DNA of 64,000 nucleotides from Mariniflexile sp044335535 (GTDB lineage Bacteria; Bacteroidota; Bacteroidia; Flavobacteriales; Flavobacteriaceae). Shown here piece after piece: positions 52,121-61,235 of the stretch (position 1 is the stretch's first letter; every line of letters starts with the position of its first letter). The position numbers and the translations under genes are program-made. The stretch is taken from NCBI RefSeq assembly GCF_044335535.1, contig NZ_JBIQVZ010000007.1, positions 62,001-126,000 on the forward strand, read 5' to 3'. A model generated the notes under the pieces. The model did not search any database and was not told the DNA's origin. It saw nothing but the letters and a program-made list of their open reading frames with translations.

Positions 52121-53269
52121 ATGAATTTAAAAATGCTACTTTTCTCAAACGCCATACTAGCAACACTACTTTTTACTAGCTGTGGTAGTGCTGTAAGAGA
52201 AAAAACAATGAACCAATCAAAGAAAGAAGTCATATCAATAATTCATAAAGTCAATACATATTGGCAGGAAAACCATCCAGATCTTGGCAATGCTTTTTGG
52301 CATGTTGCGGCATACCATACAGGAAATATGGAGGCTTATAAAGTAACTAAGAACATAGACTATCTTAATTATTCGTTAACTTGGGCAGCTAAAAATGAAT
52401 GGATGGGTGCCAAGTCCCAAAATAAATCCGAATGGAAATATGATTATGGTGAAACAGAAAAGCATGTACTCTTTGGAGATTGGCAAATTTGTTTTCAAAC
52501 GTATATTGACCTTTATAATATCACGGGAAAAAATGATCCTTCTAAAATTGCTCGTGCACGGGAGGTTATGGCATATGAAATGAGTACCCCACAAACCGAT
52601 TATTGGTGGTGGGCAGATGGTTTGTATATGGTGATGCCCGTTATGACCAAGATGTATAACGTTACAGGTAATGAACTTTACTTGGAAAAATTAAATGAGT
52701 ATTTATCTTATGCCGATAGTATTATGTATGATGAAGACGCAAAACTCTATTATCGTGATGCTAAATATGTATATCCAAAACATAAAAGCGCCCATGGTAA
52801 AAAAGATTTTTGGGCACGTGGCGATGGTTGGGTTTTTGCAGGATATGCTAAAATAATTCAAGACATGCCAAATACTGCTAAATATAAACAAGACTATATC
52901 AACCGATTTAAGGATATGGCAAAAGCCTTAGCTAAAGCACAACAACAGGAAGGTTACTGGACACGTAGTATTTTAGACACAGAACACGCGCCTGGACCAG
53001 AAACTAGCGGTACAGCCTTTTTTACGTATGGGTTTTTATGGGGCATAAATCAGGGCATTTTAGATAAAGAAACTTATTTGCCAGTGGTCAAAAAAGCATG
53101 GGATTATTTAAAAAATACAGCTTTACAGGAAAATGGCGCCGTAGGTTATGTACAACCCATTGGTGAAAAAGCGATACCCGGTCAGGTAGTGGATATTAAT
53201 TCCACAGCCGATTTTGGTGTGGGAGCTTTTTTATTGGCAGCCTCAGAAATGTATCGGTTTTTAGATTGA
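52121..53269 (+). CDS. GH105/GH88-type unsaturated uronyl hydrolase, lipoprotein
   Basis: The 382-residue protein has a lipobox (FTSC, Cys near 21) and an (alpha/alpha)6 barrel. Characteristic blocks are FGDWQICFQTYIDLY, WWWADGLYMVMPVMTKMY (catalytic Asp near 166) and FWARGDGWVFAGYAKII near 228. Family members remove 4,5-unsaturated glucuronyl or galacturonyl residues left by polysaccharide lyases. It likely acts in the periplasm after the BNR_4 protein. TAGTCAG-type heptamers follow the stop. Confidence 0.9.
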   Translation: MNLKMLLFSNAILATLLFTSCGSAVREKTMNQSKKEVISIIHKVNTYWQENHPDLGNAFWHVAAYHTGNMEAYKVTKNIDYLNYSLTWAAKNEWMGAKSQNKSEWKYDYGETEKHVLFGDWQICFQTYIDLYNITGKNDPSKIARAREVMAYEMSTPQTDYWWWADGLYMVMPVMTKMYNVTGNELYLEKLNEYLSYADSIMYDEDAKLYYRDAKYVYPKHKSAHGKKDFWARGDGWVFAGYAKIIQDMPNTAKYKQDYINRFKDMAKALAKAQQQEGYWTRSILDTEHAPGPETSGTAFFTYGFLWGINQGILDKETYLPVVKKAWDYLKNTALQENGAVGYVQPIGEKAIPGQVVDINSTADFGVGAFLLAASEMYRFLD

Positions 53270-53287
53270 GGGCATGTTATAGCCAAG

Positions 53288-53329
53288 TAGTCAGTAGCTA
53301 GTAGTCAGTAGTCAATAGTTAGTTGTTAA
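53288..53329 (+). repeat. Heptamer array after the GH105 gene
   Basis: Units TAGTCAG, TAGCTAG, TAGTCAG, TAGTCAA, TAGTTAG and TTGTTAA begin exactly 21 bp after the TGA stop (53267-53269), so they are in 7-bp phase with it. TAGTCAA units recur near 53360-53375, and octamers TCAACGAA/TCAACGAA/TAAACAAT follow at about 53393-53416. Confidence 0.8.
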
Positions 53330-53511
53330 TAACCGAATTAAACAATAATCAATAATAATAGTCAATAGTCAATAATTTACGTGTAACAAACCAAATCAAC
53401 GAATCAACGAATAAACAATATATCCAATAAGAACTCCCAATGTCAGACTAAGCTTGTCGAAGTCCCAATTTTAAAAAAATAGTTCATTAATTAAATTCAA
53501 CTAAATTATAA

Positions 53512-56500
53512 ATGAGAAAATTAATTTTAACACCGCTGTTTTTAATACTTGTATCTTTAAGTTTTGCACAAAGCAAAGCCAACGAATGGGAAAACCCAAC
53601 GGTTGTAGATCGCAATAAAGAAACCGGAAGAGCGTCTTTTGTTTTATATGAAGAAGAAACATCGGCGCTTACAGACCTCCCAGAAAACTCTAAATTCTAT
53701 CAAAGTTTAAATGGAGAATGGAAATTTACTTTGGTAAAGCAACCTGCAAACAGACCACTGGATTTTTATGATGTCAACCTAGATGATTCTAATTGGAGCG
53801 CTATTAACGTGCCTTCTAATTGGGAATTACAAGGTTTTGATATCCCTATTTATACCAACATTGTGTATCCGTTTCCTAGAAACCCTCCCTATATAGATGG
53901 GAGCTATAACCCTGTTGGCAGTTATAGAAAGCAGTTCACCATATCTGATGATTGGGATGACAAAGAAATTGTTTTGAATTTTGGGTCTATTTCAGGATAC
54001 GCTAGAATATTTGTAAATGGAAATGAAGTTGGAATGACGAAAGCTTCAAAAACTGCTGCGGAATTTAATATTACCAAGTTCATAAAAAAAGGACAAAACC
54101 TACTTGCAGTTCAGGTATTTCGCTGGCATGATGGTAGTTATTTAGAAGACCAGGATTTTTGGCGCTTAAGTGGTATTGAACGTGATGTGTATTTACAAGC
54201 CATGCCGAAAACGACTATTTGGGATTACTCTGTTGAAGCCAATTTAGATGATGCTTATAAAGATGGCATCTTCAAAGTAGTTGTAGATTTAAGAAAGTTT
54301 GAAGCCAAACCTTCAAAAAACCAATCGATTTCCCTAAGTCTTTTAGATTCATATGGTAAAGTTGTATATTCCGAAGAAAGGAAAATAAACCCTTCAACCC
54401 ATACCATTAATTTTTCAACAACACTAAAGGATGTTTTAAAATGGAGTGCAGAAACACCCAATTTATACCGATATGTATTAAAATTATCTGATAAAAAAAC
54501 ATCTCAGGTTATTTCGAAAAAGATAGGTTTTAGAAAGGTAGAAATTAAAGATTCCCAATTGATGGTTAATGGGCAACCTTTAATGGTAAACGGTGTAAAT
54601 CTGCACGAACACCATGGTATAAAAGGGCATGCCCCAGATAGGGAAACCATGTTGGAAGATATTAAATTGATGAAGCAAAATAACATCAATGCCATAAGAA
54701 TGAGCCATTACCCTCACGATCCGTATTTGTACACCTTGTGTGATGAATATGGCATGTACGTAGTCGATGAAGCCAATATTGAAACACATGGCATGGGTGT
54801 AGAAAAGCAGGAAAGTTTAGATAAAACGAAACACCCTGCCTATTTACCAGAGTGGGCACCAGCGCATTTAGATAGAATAAAAAGGATGTTGGAACAGAAC
54901 AAAAACCATACGTCAATCATTCTTTGGTCTATGGGTAACGAATGTGCCAACGGACCTGTTTTTTATGATGCTTATAAATGGCTGAAAGCGCGCGATAACA
55001 CACGTTTTGTAACGTTTGAACAAGCCCATGAGGACATGAATACAGACATTGTTGCACCCATGTATCCAAGCATTGATAAAATGAAAAACTATGCCAATGG
55101 TAACGACCCACGTCCGTTTATTATGTGTGAGTACTCGCATGCCATGGGAAACAGTAATGGTAATTTTCAGGAATATTTTGATATTATAAGCACCAACAAA
55201 AAAATGCAAGGCGGTTTTATTTGGGATTGGGTAGACCAAGGCTTGAAAACCGAAACTGCAGATGGTCGTATGTTTTGGGCTTATGGAGGCGATTTAGGTG
55301 GCGAAAACTTGCAACACGATCAAAATTTTTGTGCTAACGGATTGGTAACTGCAGATAGAATGCCGCATCCGGGACTTTTTGAAGTAAAAAAAGTATATCA
55401 AGACATTCAATTTGAGCTGAAAGAAAATAATAGGCTCGTAGTTTCAAACCGTTTTAATTTCAGCAATTTAAATCAGTGTAATTTCAAATGGATTTTAAAG
55501 GCCAATGGTAAAGTTGTTGAAGAAAAAACATTTCAAGTTTCAGCAAAACCAAATGAAAGTAAAGAAATTGCTTTAGAACTTCCTGTTTTGGAAAGTAATA
55601 AAGAATATTATATGGAAGTCTATGCATTCACAAAAAATGCAACAAAAAGCATTCCTGAAAATCATGAAGTAGCTCGCGAGCAATTTTCATTAGGAACTAC
55701 AACTTATTTTGATTCAGAACAAGCAAATGAGGGTGATATCGTATTCAAAATTGAAGACAAGGTACTTTCATTTTCTAACAACCTTGTTAATGGAGAATTT
55801 GATTTAGCTACAGGCAAATTAAAAAAGTATGCATCCGTTAAAAAGGGTTCTAAAACGATCTTAAACTTTCCAGAGCCTTATTTTTGGCGAGCGCCAACCG
55901 ATAACGATTATGGTAATAAAATGCCGGAACGTTTAGGCACGTGGAAGAATGCCCATAAAAATATAAAGCTTGAAAATGTAACCGTTGGCAAGAAAACAAA
56001 GGAAGGCGTTCCAATTAAGGCAGAGTTTCGTATTTCAGAATTACAGGTTCCTTATACCGTAGATTATGTAATTAAAAACAATGGCGCTATACAGGTGACT
56101 GCCCATATCGATATGGGTGCTAAGGAATTGCCCGAATTACCACGCTTTGGTATGCGAATGGTTGTGGATGGCCGTTTTGATAATTTAACCTACTACGGTC
56201 GTGGTCCATGGGAAAATTATTCCGATAGAAATACAGCCGCTTTTTTAGGAATATATAACGATGAGGTCGCTAATCAATTTACTTGGACATACATTAGGCC
56301 ACAAGAAGCTGGTTATAAAACCGATGTACGGTGGCTGACCTTAACAGATAAAAATAGCGATGGTTTGGAAATTAATGGGGAGCAGCCATTAGGTTTTAGT
56401 GCCTTAAATATGGCTACTGAAACCTTAGATGGGGGAGACACTAAATCGCAAACACATCCCACGGATATCATTGTGGAAAAGGATAAAATATACCTACACA

Positions 56501-56619
56501 TAGATTTAAAACAAAGAGGCGTAGGTGGCGATAACAGCTGGGGTGCTTATCCACATAAACAGTATCGTTTGCATGACAAAACGTATACCTATTCATACCA
56601 GATTAAATTTGTAGAATAA
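53512..56619 (+). CDS. GH2 beta-galactosidase-type glycoside hydrolase
   Basis: The 1035-residue protein is exported (signal peptide ending LSFAQ). It has the full LacZ-type layout: sugar-binding domain, Ig-like domain, TIM barrel (about 345-640) and C-terminal beta-galactosidase small-chain domain. The acid/base Glu is in LWSMGNECANG near 477 and the nucleophile Glu in IMCEYSHAMGNSNG near 539. The small-chain domain has YYGRGPWENYSDRN. It likely removes beta-galactosyl residues. It ends 6 bp before the DUF2264 gene. Confidence 0.95.
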   Translation: MRKLILTPLFLILVSLSFAQSKANEWENPTVVDRNKETGRASFVLYEEETSALTDLPENSKFYQSLNGEWKFTLVKQPANRPLDFYDVNLDDSNWSAINVPSNWELQGFDIPIYTNIVYPFPRNPPYIDGSYNPVGSYRKQFTISDDWDDKEIVLNFGSISGYARIFVNGNEVGMTKASKTAAEFNITKFIKKGQNLLAVQVFRWHDGSYLEDQDFWRLSGIERDVYLQAMPKTTIWDYSVEANLDDAYKDGIFKVVVDLRKFEAKPSKNQSISLSLLDSYGKVVYSEERKINPSTHTINFSTTLKDVLKWSAETPNLYRYVLKLSDKKTSQVISKKIGFRKVEIKDSQLMVNGQPLMVNGVNLHEHHGIKGHAPDRETMLEDIKLMKQNNINAIRMSHYPHDPYLYTLCDEYGMYVVDEANIETHGMGVEKQESLDKTKHPAYLPEWAPAHLDRIKRMLEQNKNHTSIILWSMGNECANGPVFYDAYKWLKARDNTRFVTFEQAHEDMNTDIVAPMYPSIDKMKNYANGNDPRPFIMCEYSHAMGNSNGNFQEYFDIISTNKKMQGGFIWDWVDQGLKTETADGRMFWAYGGDLGGENLQHDQNFCANGLVTADRMPHPGLFEVKKVYQDIQFELKENNRLVVSNRFNFSNLNQCNFKWILKANGKVVEEKTFQVSAKPNESKEIALELPVLESNKEYYMEVYAFTKNATKSIPENHEVAREQFSLGTTTYFDSEQANEGDIVFKIEDKVLSFSNNLVNGEFDLATGKLKKYASVKKGSKTILNFPEPYFWRAPTDNDYGNKMPERLGTWKNAHKNIKLENVTVGKKTKEGVPIKAEFRISELQVPYTVDYVIKNNGAIQVTAHIDMGAKELPELPRFGMRMVVDGRFDNLTYYGRGPWENYSDRNTAAFLGIYNDEVANQFTWTYIRPQEAGYKTDVRWLTLTDKNSDGLEINGEQPLGFSALNMATETLDGGDTKSQTHPTDIIVEKDKIYLHIDLKQRGVGGDNSWGAYPHKQYRLHDKTYTYSYQIKFVE

Positions 56620-56625
56620 ATTAAA

Positions 56626-58662
56626 ATGATAAGAAAACTTAATTTAATTTCAGTGACATTTTTAATGTGCCTATGGTCATTTGCACAAAGTGAAGATGTT
56701 TCTATTGAAACAAATAATACAAGTAATAAGACTTTTGAAATAGTAAATCCAGATTATCGGTTGAGCCCTTATACAGGCATGACAAAACAACACTGGAAAG
56801 ATGCGGCACTTTATCTTCTTGAGGGTGCTTTTGGGTATGTAAATAGTTTGGACGACCCTATGAAATTCCCTAAACAATCCGGAAAAAGTTATCCGCATGA
56901 TGAAAGGCGTGTTCCTACCGAAAAACTGGAAGGTTTATGTAGAACGCTGTTTGTGGCAGCACCGCTTTTAAAGGAAAACCCTAATTTAACAATAAACAAA
57001 ATAAAAGTTGCCGATTATTACAGATATCAAATAGGAAAACTAATCGACCCAAAAAGCGAGTCCTATATTGTTCCTAGGTCTAAAAATGGCGGACCAAGTC
57101 AGAATTTGGTAGAGTTTGGGGCATTGGCGGTGTCACTGCTAATTAATCCAGAAGTCTTATGGGAACCGTTGCCACAGCATCAAAAAGATGAATTAGCCAA
57201 AGCCATGTTGAGCTATGGCGATGGCCCTACGGTAGATTCAAACTGGAAGTTCTTCAATATTTTTGTATTAAGTTTTTTTAAGGATCAAGGGTATGCTGTC
57301 AATGAAAAGTTGCTGGTAGAATATTTAGAAAAATCCTTAACCCATTATCGCGGTCAAGGCTGGTATAACGATAGTCCAGCTTATGATTATTATAGCATGT
57401 GGGCATTTCAAATGTATGGTGCGATATGGTCTGAGTATATTGGGAATAAATACTATCCTGAGATCGCTTCCAAATTCAAGGAAAATTTCAACGATTTAAA
57501 AGATAATTATCCCTATATGTTTAGCGAAAATGGGGAAATGATCATGTATGGACGAAGCATTAGTTATAGAATAGGAGCCATTATACCATTTCCATTAATG
57601 GGATTGGAAAACGATTCAAATATAAATTATGGGTGGATGCGCAGAATTTCATCAGGTGTGATAAAACAATTTTTCACACATCCCGATTTTATGAAAGATA
57701 ATGTGCCCACACTTGGTTTTTATGGTGCTTTTGAGCCAGCTGTTCAAAATTATAGTTGCAGGGGAAGCGTATATTGGATGGGTAAAGCTTTTTTAGGATT
57801 GCTTATTCCAGATGATAACCCTTTCTGGACAGCCACAGAAAACAATGGTGCTTGGAAAACCGAGTTTCAAAAGGTTAAAGTTTATAGTAAATACCAAGGA
57901 GCTTCCGAAATATTAATTACCGATTACCCAAATATTGGTGCTTCTGAAATACGTGCTTGGTGTCATGAAAAAGTAAAAGACGATTGGCAAGGGTTCAGAG
58001 CTACAGAAAATTATAATAGACTCTCATATAACAGTGCGTTTCCTTGGCAAGCCGATGGCGAAAACGGTGAAGTGGCCATGAATTATGTGGTTAAAAACAA
58101 AGAAAATAAATGGGAGGCCTTTAGATTGTTCACTTTTAAAAAGTTTGAAAACGGTATCTATTACAGAGATGTCGTTTTGGAAACCGATGAAAGTATCAAA
58201 TTTAGTTTGGCAGATATTCCTTTAGCGAATGGCATTTTAAGAGTTGATAAAAACAATAGCAATCATCCTATAGAGATGCGATTAGGACATTATGCGTTGC
58301 CTAAATTGAATAAGGAAATTGTTGTCACCAAAAGAAATGTAAAAGGATACGAGGTTACAATTATTGATAATGGTGCATACCAATTAGCCTTGGTACCCTT
58401 ATTAGGATGGGATAAAACAGACGTTGTAAAAACAAAAGGATTGCATCCAGAAAGCGAGGAAAGCGCAGTGATTAATATCACTAGCAATGAAATTCTAAAC
58501 GGGAAAAATTCACCTGTTTATGTAAGTTTAATGCTTTGGAAAAGGTCAGGAGAAACATGGACTAAAAATGAATTGTTACCAGTCAAAAAAATGACAAGCG
58601 CAAATGATGGCACTATTACTATAAAGATAAAAGGGGAGTTAGAAAAAAAGATCCAACTTTAA
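56626..58662 (+). CDS. DUF2264 / GH154-type beta-glucuronidase-like protein
   Basis: The 678-residue exported protein (signal peptide MIRKLNLISVTFLMCLWSFA) has an (alpha/alpha)n toroid typical of DUF2264: FEIVNPDYRLSPYTGMTKQHWKDAA, GDGPTVDSNWKFFNIFVL and YSCRGSVYWMGKAFLGL. CAZy treats DUF2264 as GH154, with beta-glucuronidase activity reported. It would release glucuronic acid caps. It is 6 bp after the GH2 gene, so tightly linked. Confidence 0.85.
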   Translation: MIRKLNLISVTFLMCLWSFAQSEDVSIETNNTSNKTFEIVNPDYRLSPYTGMTKQHWKDAALYLLEGAFGYVNSLDDPMKFPKQSGKSYPHDERRVPTEKLEGLCRTLFVAAPLLKENPNLTINKIKVADYYRYQIGKLIDPKSESYIVPRSKNGGPSQNLVEFGALAVSLLINPEVLWEPLPQHQKDELAKAMLSYGDGPTVDSNWKFFNIFVLSFFKDQGYAVNEKLLVEYLEKSLTHYRGQGWYNDSPAYDYYSMWAFQMYGAIWSEYIGNKYYPEIASKFKENFNDLKDNYPYMFSENGEMIMYGRSISYRIGAIIPFPLMGLENDSNINYGWMRRISSGVIKQFFTHPDFMKDNVPTLGFYGAFEPAVQNYSCRGSVYWMGKAFLGLLIPDDNPFWTATENNGAWKTEFQKVKVYSKYQGASEILITDYPNIGASEIRAWCHEKVKDDWQGFRATENYNRLSYNSAFPWQADGENGEVAMNYVVKNKENKWEAFRLFTFKKFENGIYYRDVVLETDESIKFSLADIPLANGILRVDKNNSNHPIEMRLGHYALPKLNKEIVVTKRNVKGYEVTIIDNGAYQLALVPLLGWDKTDVVKTKGLHPESEESAVINITSNEILNGKNSPVYVSLMLWKRSGETWTKNELLPVKKMTSANDGTITIKIKGELEKKIQL

Positions 58663-58721
58663 ATTGATGAATTGTGAAAAGGTCAAGGTGTCGTCATTAA
58701 AAAAACATTTTTCTAACAATC

Positions 58722-58749
58722 TAACCAAGAACCAACACCCAAAACCTAA
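58722..58749 (+). repeat. Short heptamer run before the GH43 gene
   Basis: 7-bp units AACCAAG, AACCAAC, ACCCAAA and ACCTAAT lie between the DUF2264 and GH43 genes. Confidence 0.55.
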
Positions 58750-58762
58750 TATCAAAAAAAAC

Positions 58763-59767
58763 ATGAAATTACTAAGAATCTTTACTGTACTTATAATGGT
58801 TATTGTACATCCATTCCAAAGCCATTCGCAAACATTCGAATTTGACAACCCCATTGCAGAACAGCGTGCAGATCCTTGGGTACATAAAACGGACGATGGT
58901 ATATATTATTTAATAGCCACAGTTCCAGAATATGACCGCATCGTTATACGAAAAGCCAGTAGTATAAACGGTTTGAAAGAAGCTAAAGAAAAAGAAGTTT
59001 GGCATAAACACGAAACAGGTATTATGGGGCATCACATTTGGGCACCAGAACTACACAAAATAGATGGGGTTTGGTATATTTATTTTGCTGCAGGAGAAGC
59101 TGAAAACATATGGAACATAAGAATGTGGGTACTATCCAATCCATCTGAAGACCCCATGCAGGGTGAATGGACAGAAGAAGGACAAATAAAAACCCAAAGA
59201 GAGTCTTTTTCATTAGATGCGACAACATTTGTGCATAAAGAAAAGAGATACCTTATATGGGCACAAAATGTAAAGGGAGGAAGTCATGGTACAGCCTTAG
59301 TACTATCTGAAATGAAGAACCCAACGACTCTAACGGGGCCAGAAGTGATTTTGACAGAACCAGAATTTAGCTGGGAGAAAATGAAATATAATGTCAATGA
59401 AGGACCTGCAGTGATTAAAAAAAACGAGAAAATATTTGTAACCTATTCAGCCAGTGCTACCAATCATAATTACTGTATGGGGTTGTTATGGATTGATGCA
59501 GATGCGGATTTGTTGGATGCTTCCAATTGGCATAAATCTCCAGGACCTGTTTTTTATACAAATGAAGACTTAAAAAGATATGGCCCTGGCCATAATTCCT
59601 TCACCACATCTGAAGATGGAAAAACTACCGTAATGATTTACCATGCACGCGACTATAAGGAAATACAAGGACATGAGTTATCCGATAAAAATCGTGCGAC
59701 CCGAGCCCGTATTGTAGAGTGGACAGAAAATGGGTATCCAGATTTTATGCAAAATACAACTGATTAA
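58763..59767 (+). CDS. GH43 family glycoside hydrolase
   Basis: The 334-residue secreted protein has a signal peptide ending FQSHSQ and a five-bladed propeller. Conserved acidic residues are Asp in RADPWVHKTDDG near 36, Asp in SLDATTF near 151 and Glu in NEGPAVIKK near 215; WAPELHKIDGVWYIYFAAG and RYGPGHNSF are conserved blocks. It is likely an alpha-L-arabinofuranosidase or beta-xylosidase. ATG 58763 is chosen because the longer in-frame start (58664) precedes the signal peptide with unrelated residues. Confidence 0.88.
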   Translation: MKLLRIFTVLIMVIVHPFQSHSQTFEFDNPIAEQRADPWVHKTDDGIYYLIATVPEYDRIVIRKASSINGLKEAKEKEVWHKHETGIMGHHIWAPELHKIDGVWYIYFAAGEAENIWNIRMWVLSNPSEDPMQGEWTEEGQIKTQRESFSLDATTFVHKEKRYLIWAQNVKGGSHGTALVLSEMKNPTTLTGPEVILTEPEFSWEKMKYNVNEGPAVIKKNEKIFVTYSASATNHNYCMGLLWIDADADLLDASNWHKSPGPVFYTNEDLKRYGPGHNSFTTSEDGKTTVMIYHARDYKEIQGHELSDKNRATRARIVEWTENGYPDFMQNTTD

Positions 59768-59916
59768 TGTTGTTTTGTCTATTACTTTGAATTTAGATAA
59801 TATTGATTGCTATGTATTAATTTAAACAGTCTAGATAAGAGCAAAGACAAGGATGTCGCTAGGGATTTGTAGCGTGTTTGAGTCACGAATAAATCTGTTT
59901 TCCAATTAAATTTTGA

Positions 59917-59949
59917 AATGAGCCGATTAATTTTGCTAATCGGCTCATT
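59917..59949 (+). promoter_or_regulatory. Palindromic operator O1 upstream of the Fic gene
   Basis: The arms ATGAGCCGATTA (59918-59929) and TAATCGGCTCAT (59937-59948) form a perfect inverted repeat (13 bp per arm with flanking A/T) across ATTTTGC. Confidence 0.65.
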
Positions 59950-59957
59950 ATTTTATG

Positions 59958-59965
59958 TATTTTTG
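59958..59965 (+). promoter_or_regulatory. Putative -7 box for the Fic gene
   Basis: TATTTTTG fits TAnnTTTG and sits between operators O1 and O2, sharing its last base with O2. Confidence 0.5.
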
Positions 59966-59994
59966 AGCCAATTATAGAATATAATCGGCTCATG
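59965..59994 (+). promoter_or_regulatory. Palindromic operator O2 reaching into the Fic start codon
   Basis: The arms GAGCCAATTATA (59965-59976) and TATAATCGGCTC (59980-59991) are inverted, with one mismatch. The half-site sequence is the same as in O1, and the start codon ATG directly follows. Confidence 0.65.
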
Positions 59995-61101
59995 AGATAT
60001 AATTGGCAACAAAAAGATTGGACAAAATTCAGCTATGACATAAGTCAGTTTGAAGAAAAACTCTATGCTTTTGCTGTAAAGTCAGGTCATATCAGTGGCA
60101 TTTTAAAGGCCATGTCTAAGGAAGACCGCATTCAAGCCATGATACATATTATGGTTGCCGAGGCTATTAAAACATCAGAGATTGAAGGCGAGTATTTAAG
60201 TAGAATAGATGTCCTTTCCTCTATCCGTAATAATTTGGGGCTTCATGTTAACCAGGCTTCAGTCAAAGATAAAAGTGCTGAGGGCATGGCGGCTCTTATA
60301 ACCGATGTGCAAAACAGCTACGCGGAAGTTCTAACCAAGGAAAAGCTTTTTGATTGGCATAAAATGATATTTCCCGTTGATTCAAATATAAATGTAGGGA
60401 CTTGGCGTACCCATAGTGAACCTATGCAGGTGGTATCCGGTAGGGTAGATAAACCAACGGTTCATTTTGAAGCCCCTCCATCCAAGCAAATACCTTTGGA
60501 AATGGACAATTTCATTCAATGGTTTAATAATACAGCTCCTAAAGGAATGCATGAGATTAAGCATGCGCCGATACGTTCGGCAATCTCGCACCTTTATTTT
60601 GAAACGATTCATCCTTTTGAAGATGGCAATGGACGCATTGGTCGTGCCATTGCAGAAAAGGTATTGTCGCAAACTGTTGGCTATCCTTTATTATTAAGTC
60701 TTTCAACAACAATAGAAGCGAACAAAAAGGCGTATTATAACGCTTTGAAAATAGGACAAAGTAGTAATGAAATCACGGATTGGCTCATTTATTTTATAGA
60801 TGTCATTTTAATGGCACAGGATGAATCCGAAGCCCTGATTGATTTTACTTTGAAAAAAGCAAAATTGTTTGACCGCTACCAAGGACAGTTAAATGACCGA
60901 CAAATAAAAGCTATCAAACGCATGTTAGATGAAGGACCTAAAGGATTTGAGGGGGGCATGACTGCTAAAAAGTACATGCGGATTAACCAAACCTCTAAAC
61001 CGACTGCCACAAGGGATTTACAAAAGCTTGTTGAATTAAACATGTTTAAAGTTGAAGGTGATGGACGTAGCACTTCTTACCAGATTAATTTCTTAGATTA
61101 A
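59992..61101 (+). CDS. Fic/DOC family protein with N-terminal inhibitory helix and C-terminal winged helix
   Basis: The 369-residue protein has an N-terminal DUF4172-like domain (1-95) containing TSEIEG (61-66), which fits the class II Fic inhibitory motif (S/T)XXXE(G/N). The Fic core has the active site HPFEDGNGRIGR (near 207-218) for AMP transfer. The C-terminal 75 or so residues (GMTAKKYMRINQTSKPTATRDL) form a winged-helix DNA-binding domain. Two matching palindromes around its promoter suggest it represses itself. The substrate is unknown. Confidence 0.92.
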   Translation: MRYNWQQKDWTKFSYDISQFEEKLYAFAVKSGHISGILKAMSKEDRIQAMIHIMVAEAIKTSEIEGEYLSRIDVLSSIRNNLGLHVNQASVKDKSAEGMAALITDVQNSYAEVLTKEKLFDWHKMIFPVDSNINVGTWRTHSEPMQVVSGRVDKPTVHFEAPPSKQIPLEMDNFIQWFNNTAPKGMHEIKHAPIRSAISHLYFETIHPFEDGNGRIGRAIAEKVLSQTVGYPLLLSLSTTIEANKKAYYNALKIGQSSNEITDWLIYFIDVILMAQDESEALIDFTLKKAKLFDRYQGQLNDRQIKAIKRMLDEGPKGFEGGMTAKKYMRINQTSKPTATRDLQKLVELNMFKVEGDGRSTSYQINFLD

Positions 61102-61119
61102 TCTAAAGAATTTCTTGGG
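61099..61119 (+). repeat. Stop-codon-anchored repeat B, copy 2
   Basis: It begins with the Fic gene TAA stop and reads TAATCTAAAGAATT, then a T in place of the C of copy 1 (43846-43866), then CTTGGG. Confidence 0.7.
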
Positions 61120-61189
61120 GATTGGTTCTCCGCACGTTACGGCATGAGTAAGAAAAGGAAAAGAGCAAGCTATTTTTAGGAATAAAAAA

Positions 61190-61220
61190 AGAGCTTCAAT
61201 CTCTTGAAGCCCTTGTTATC
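61190..61220 (-). terminator. Intrinsic terminator after tRNA-Met
   Basis: On the minus strand GCTTCAA-GAGA-TTGAAGC (61203-61220) is followed by a run of T, directly downstream of the tRNA gene. Confidence 0.85.
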
Positions 61221-61235
61221 ACTTGTAGCGAGAGG

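Noticed and set aside
54580..55239. Several antisense ORFs of 60-108 codons within the GH2 gene
   Set aside because: They are shadows of a well-supported 1035-residue enzyme with all catalytic motifs in the plus frame.
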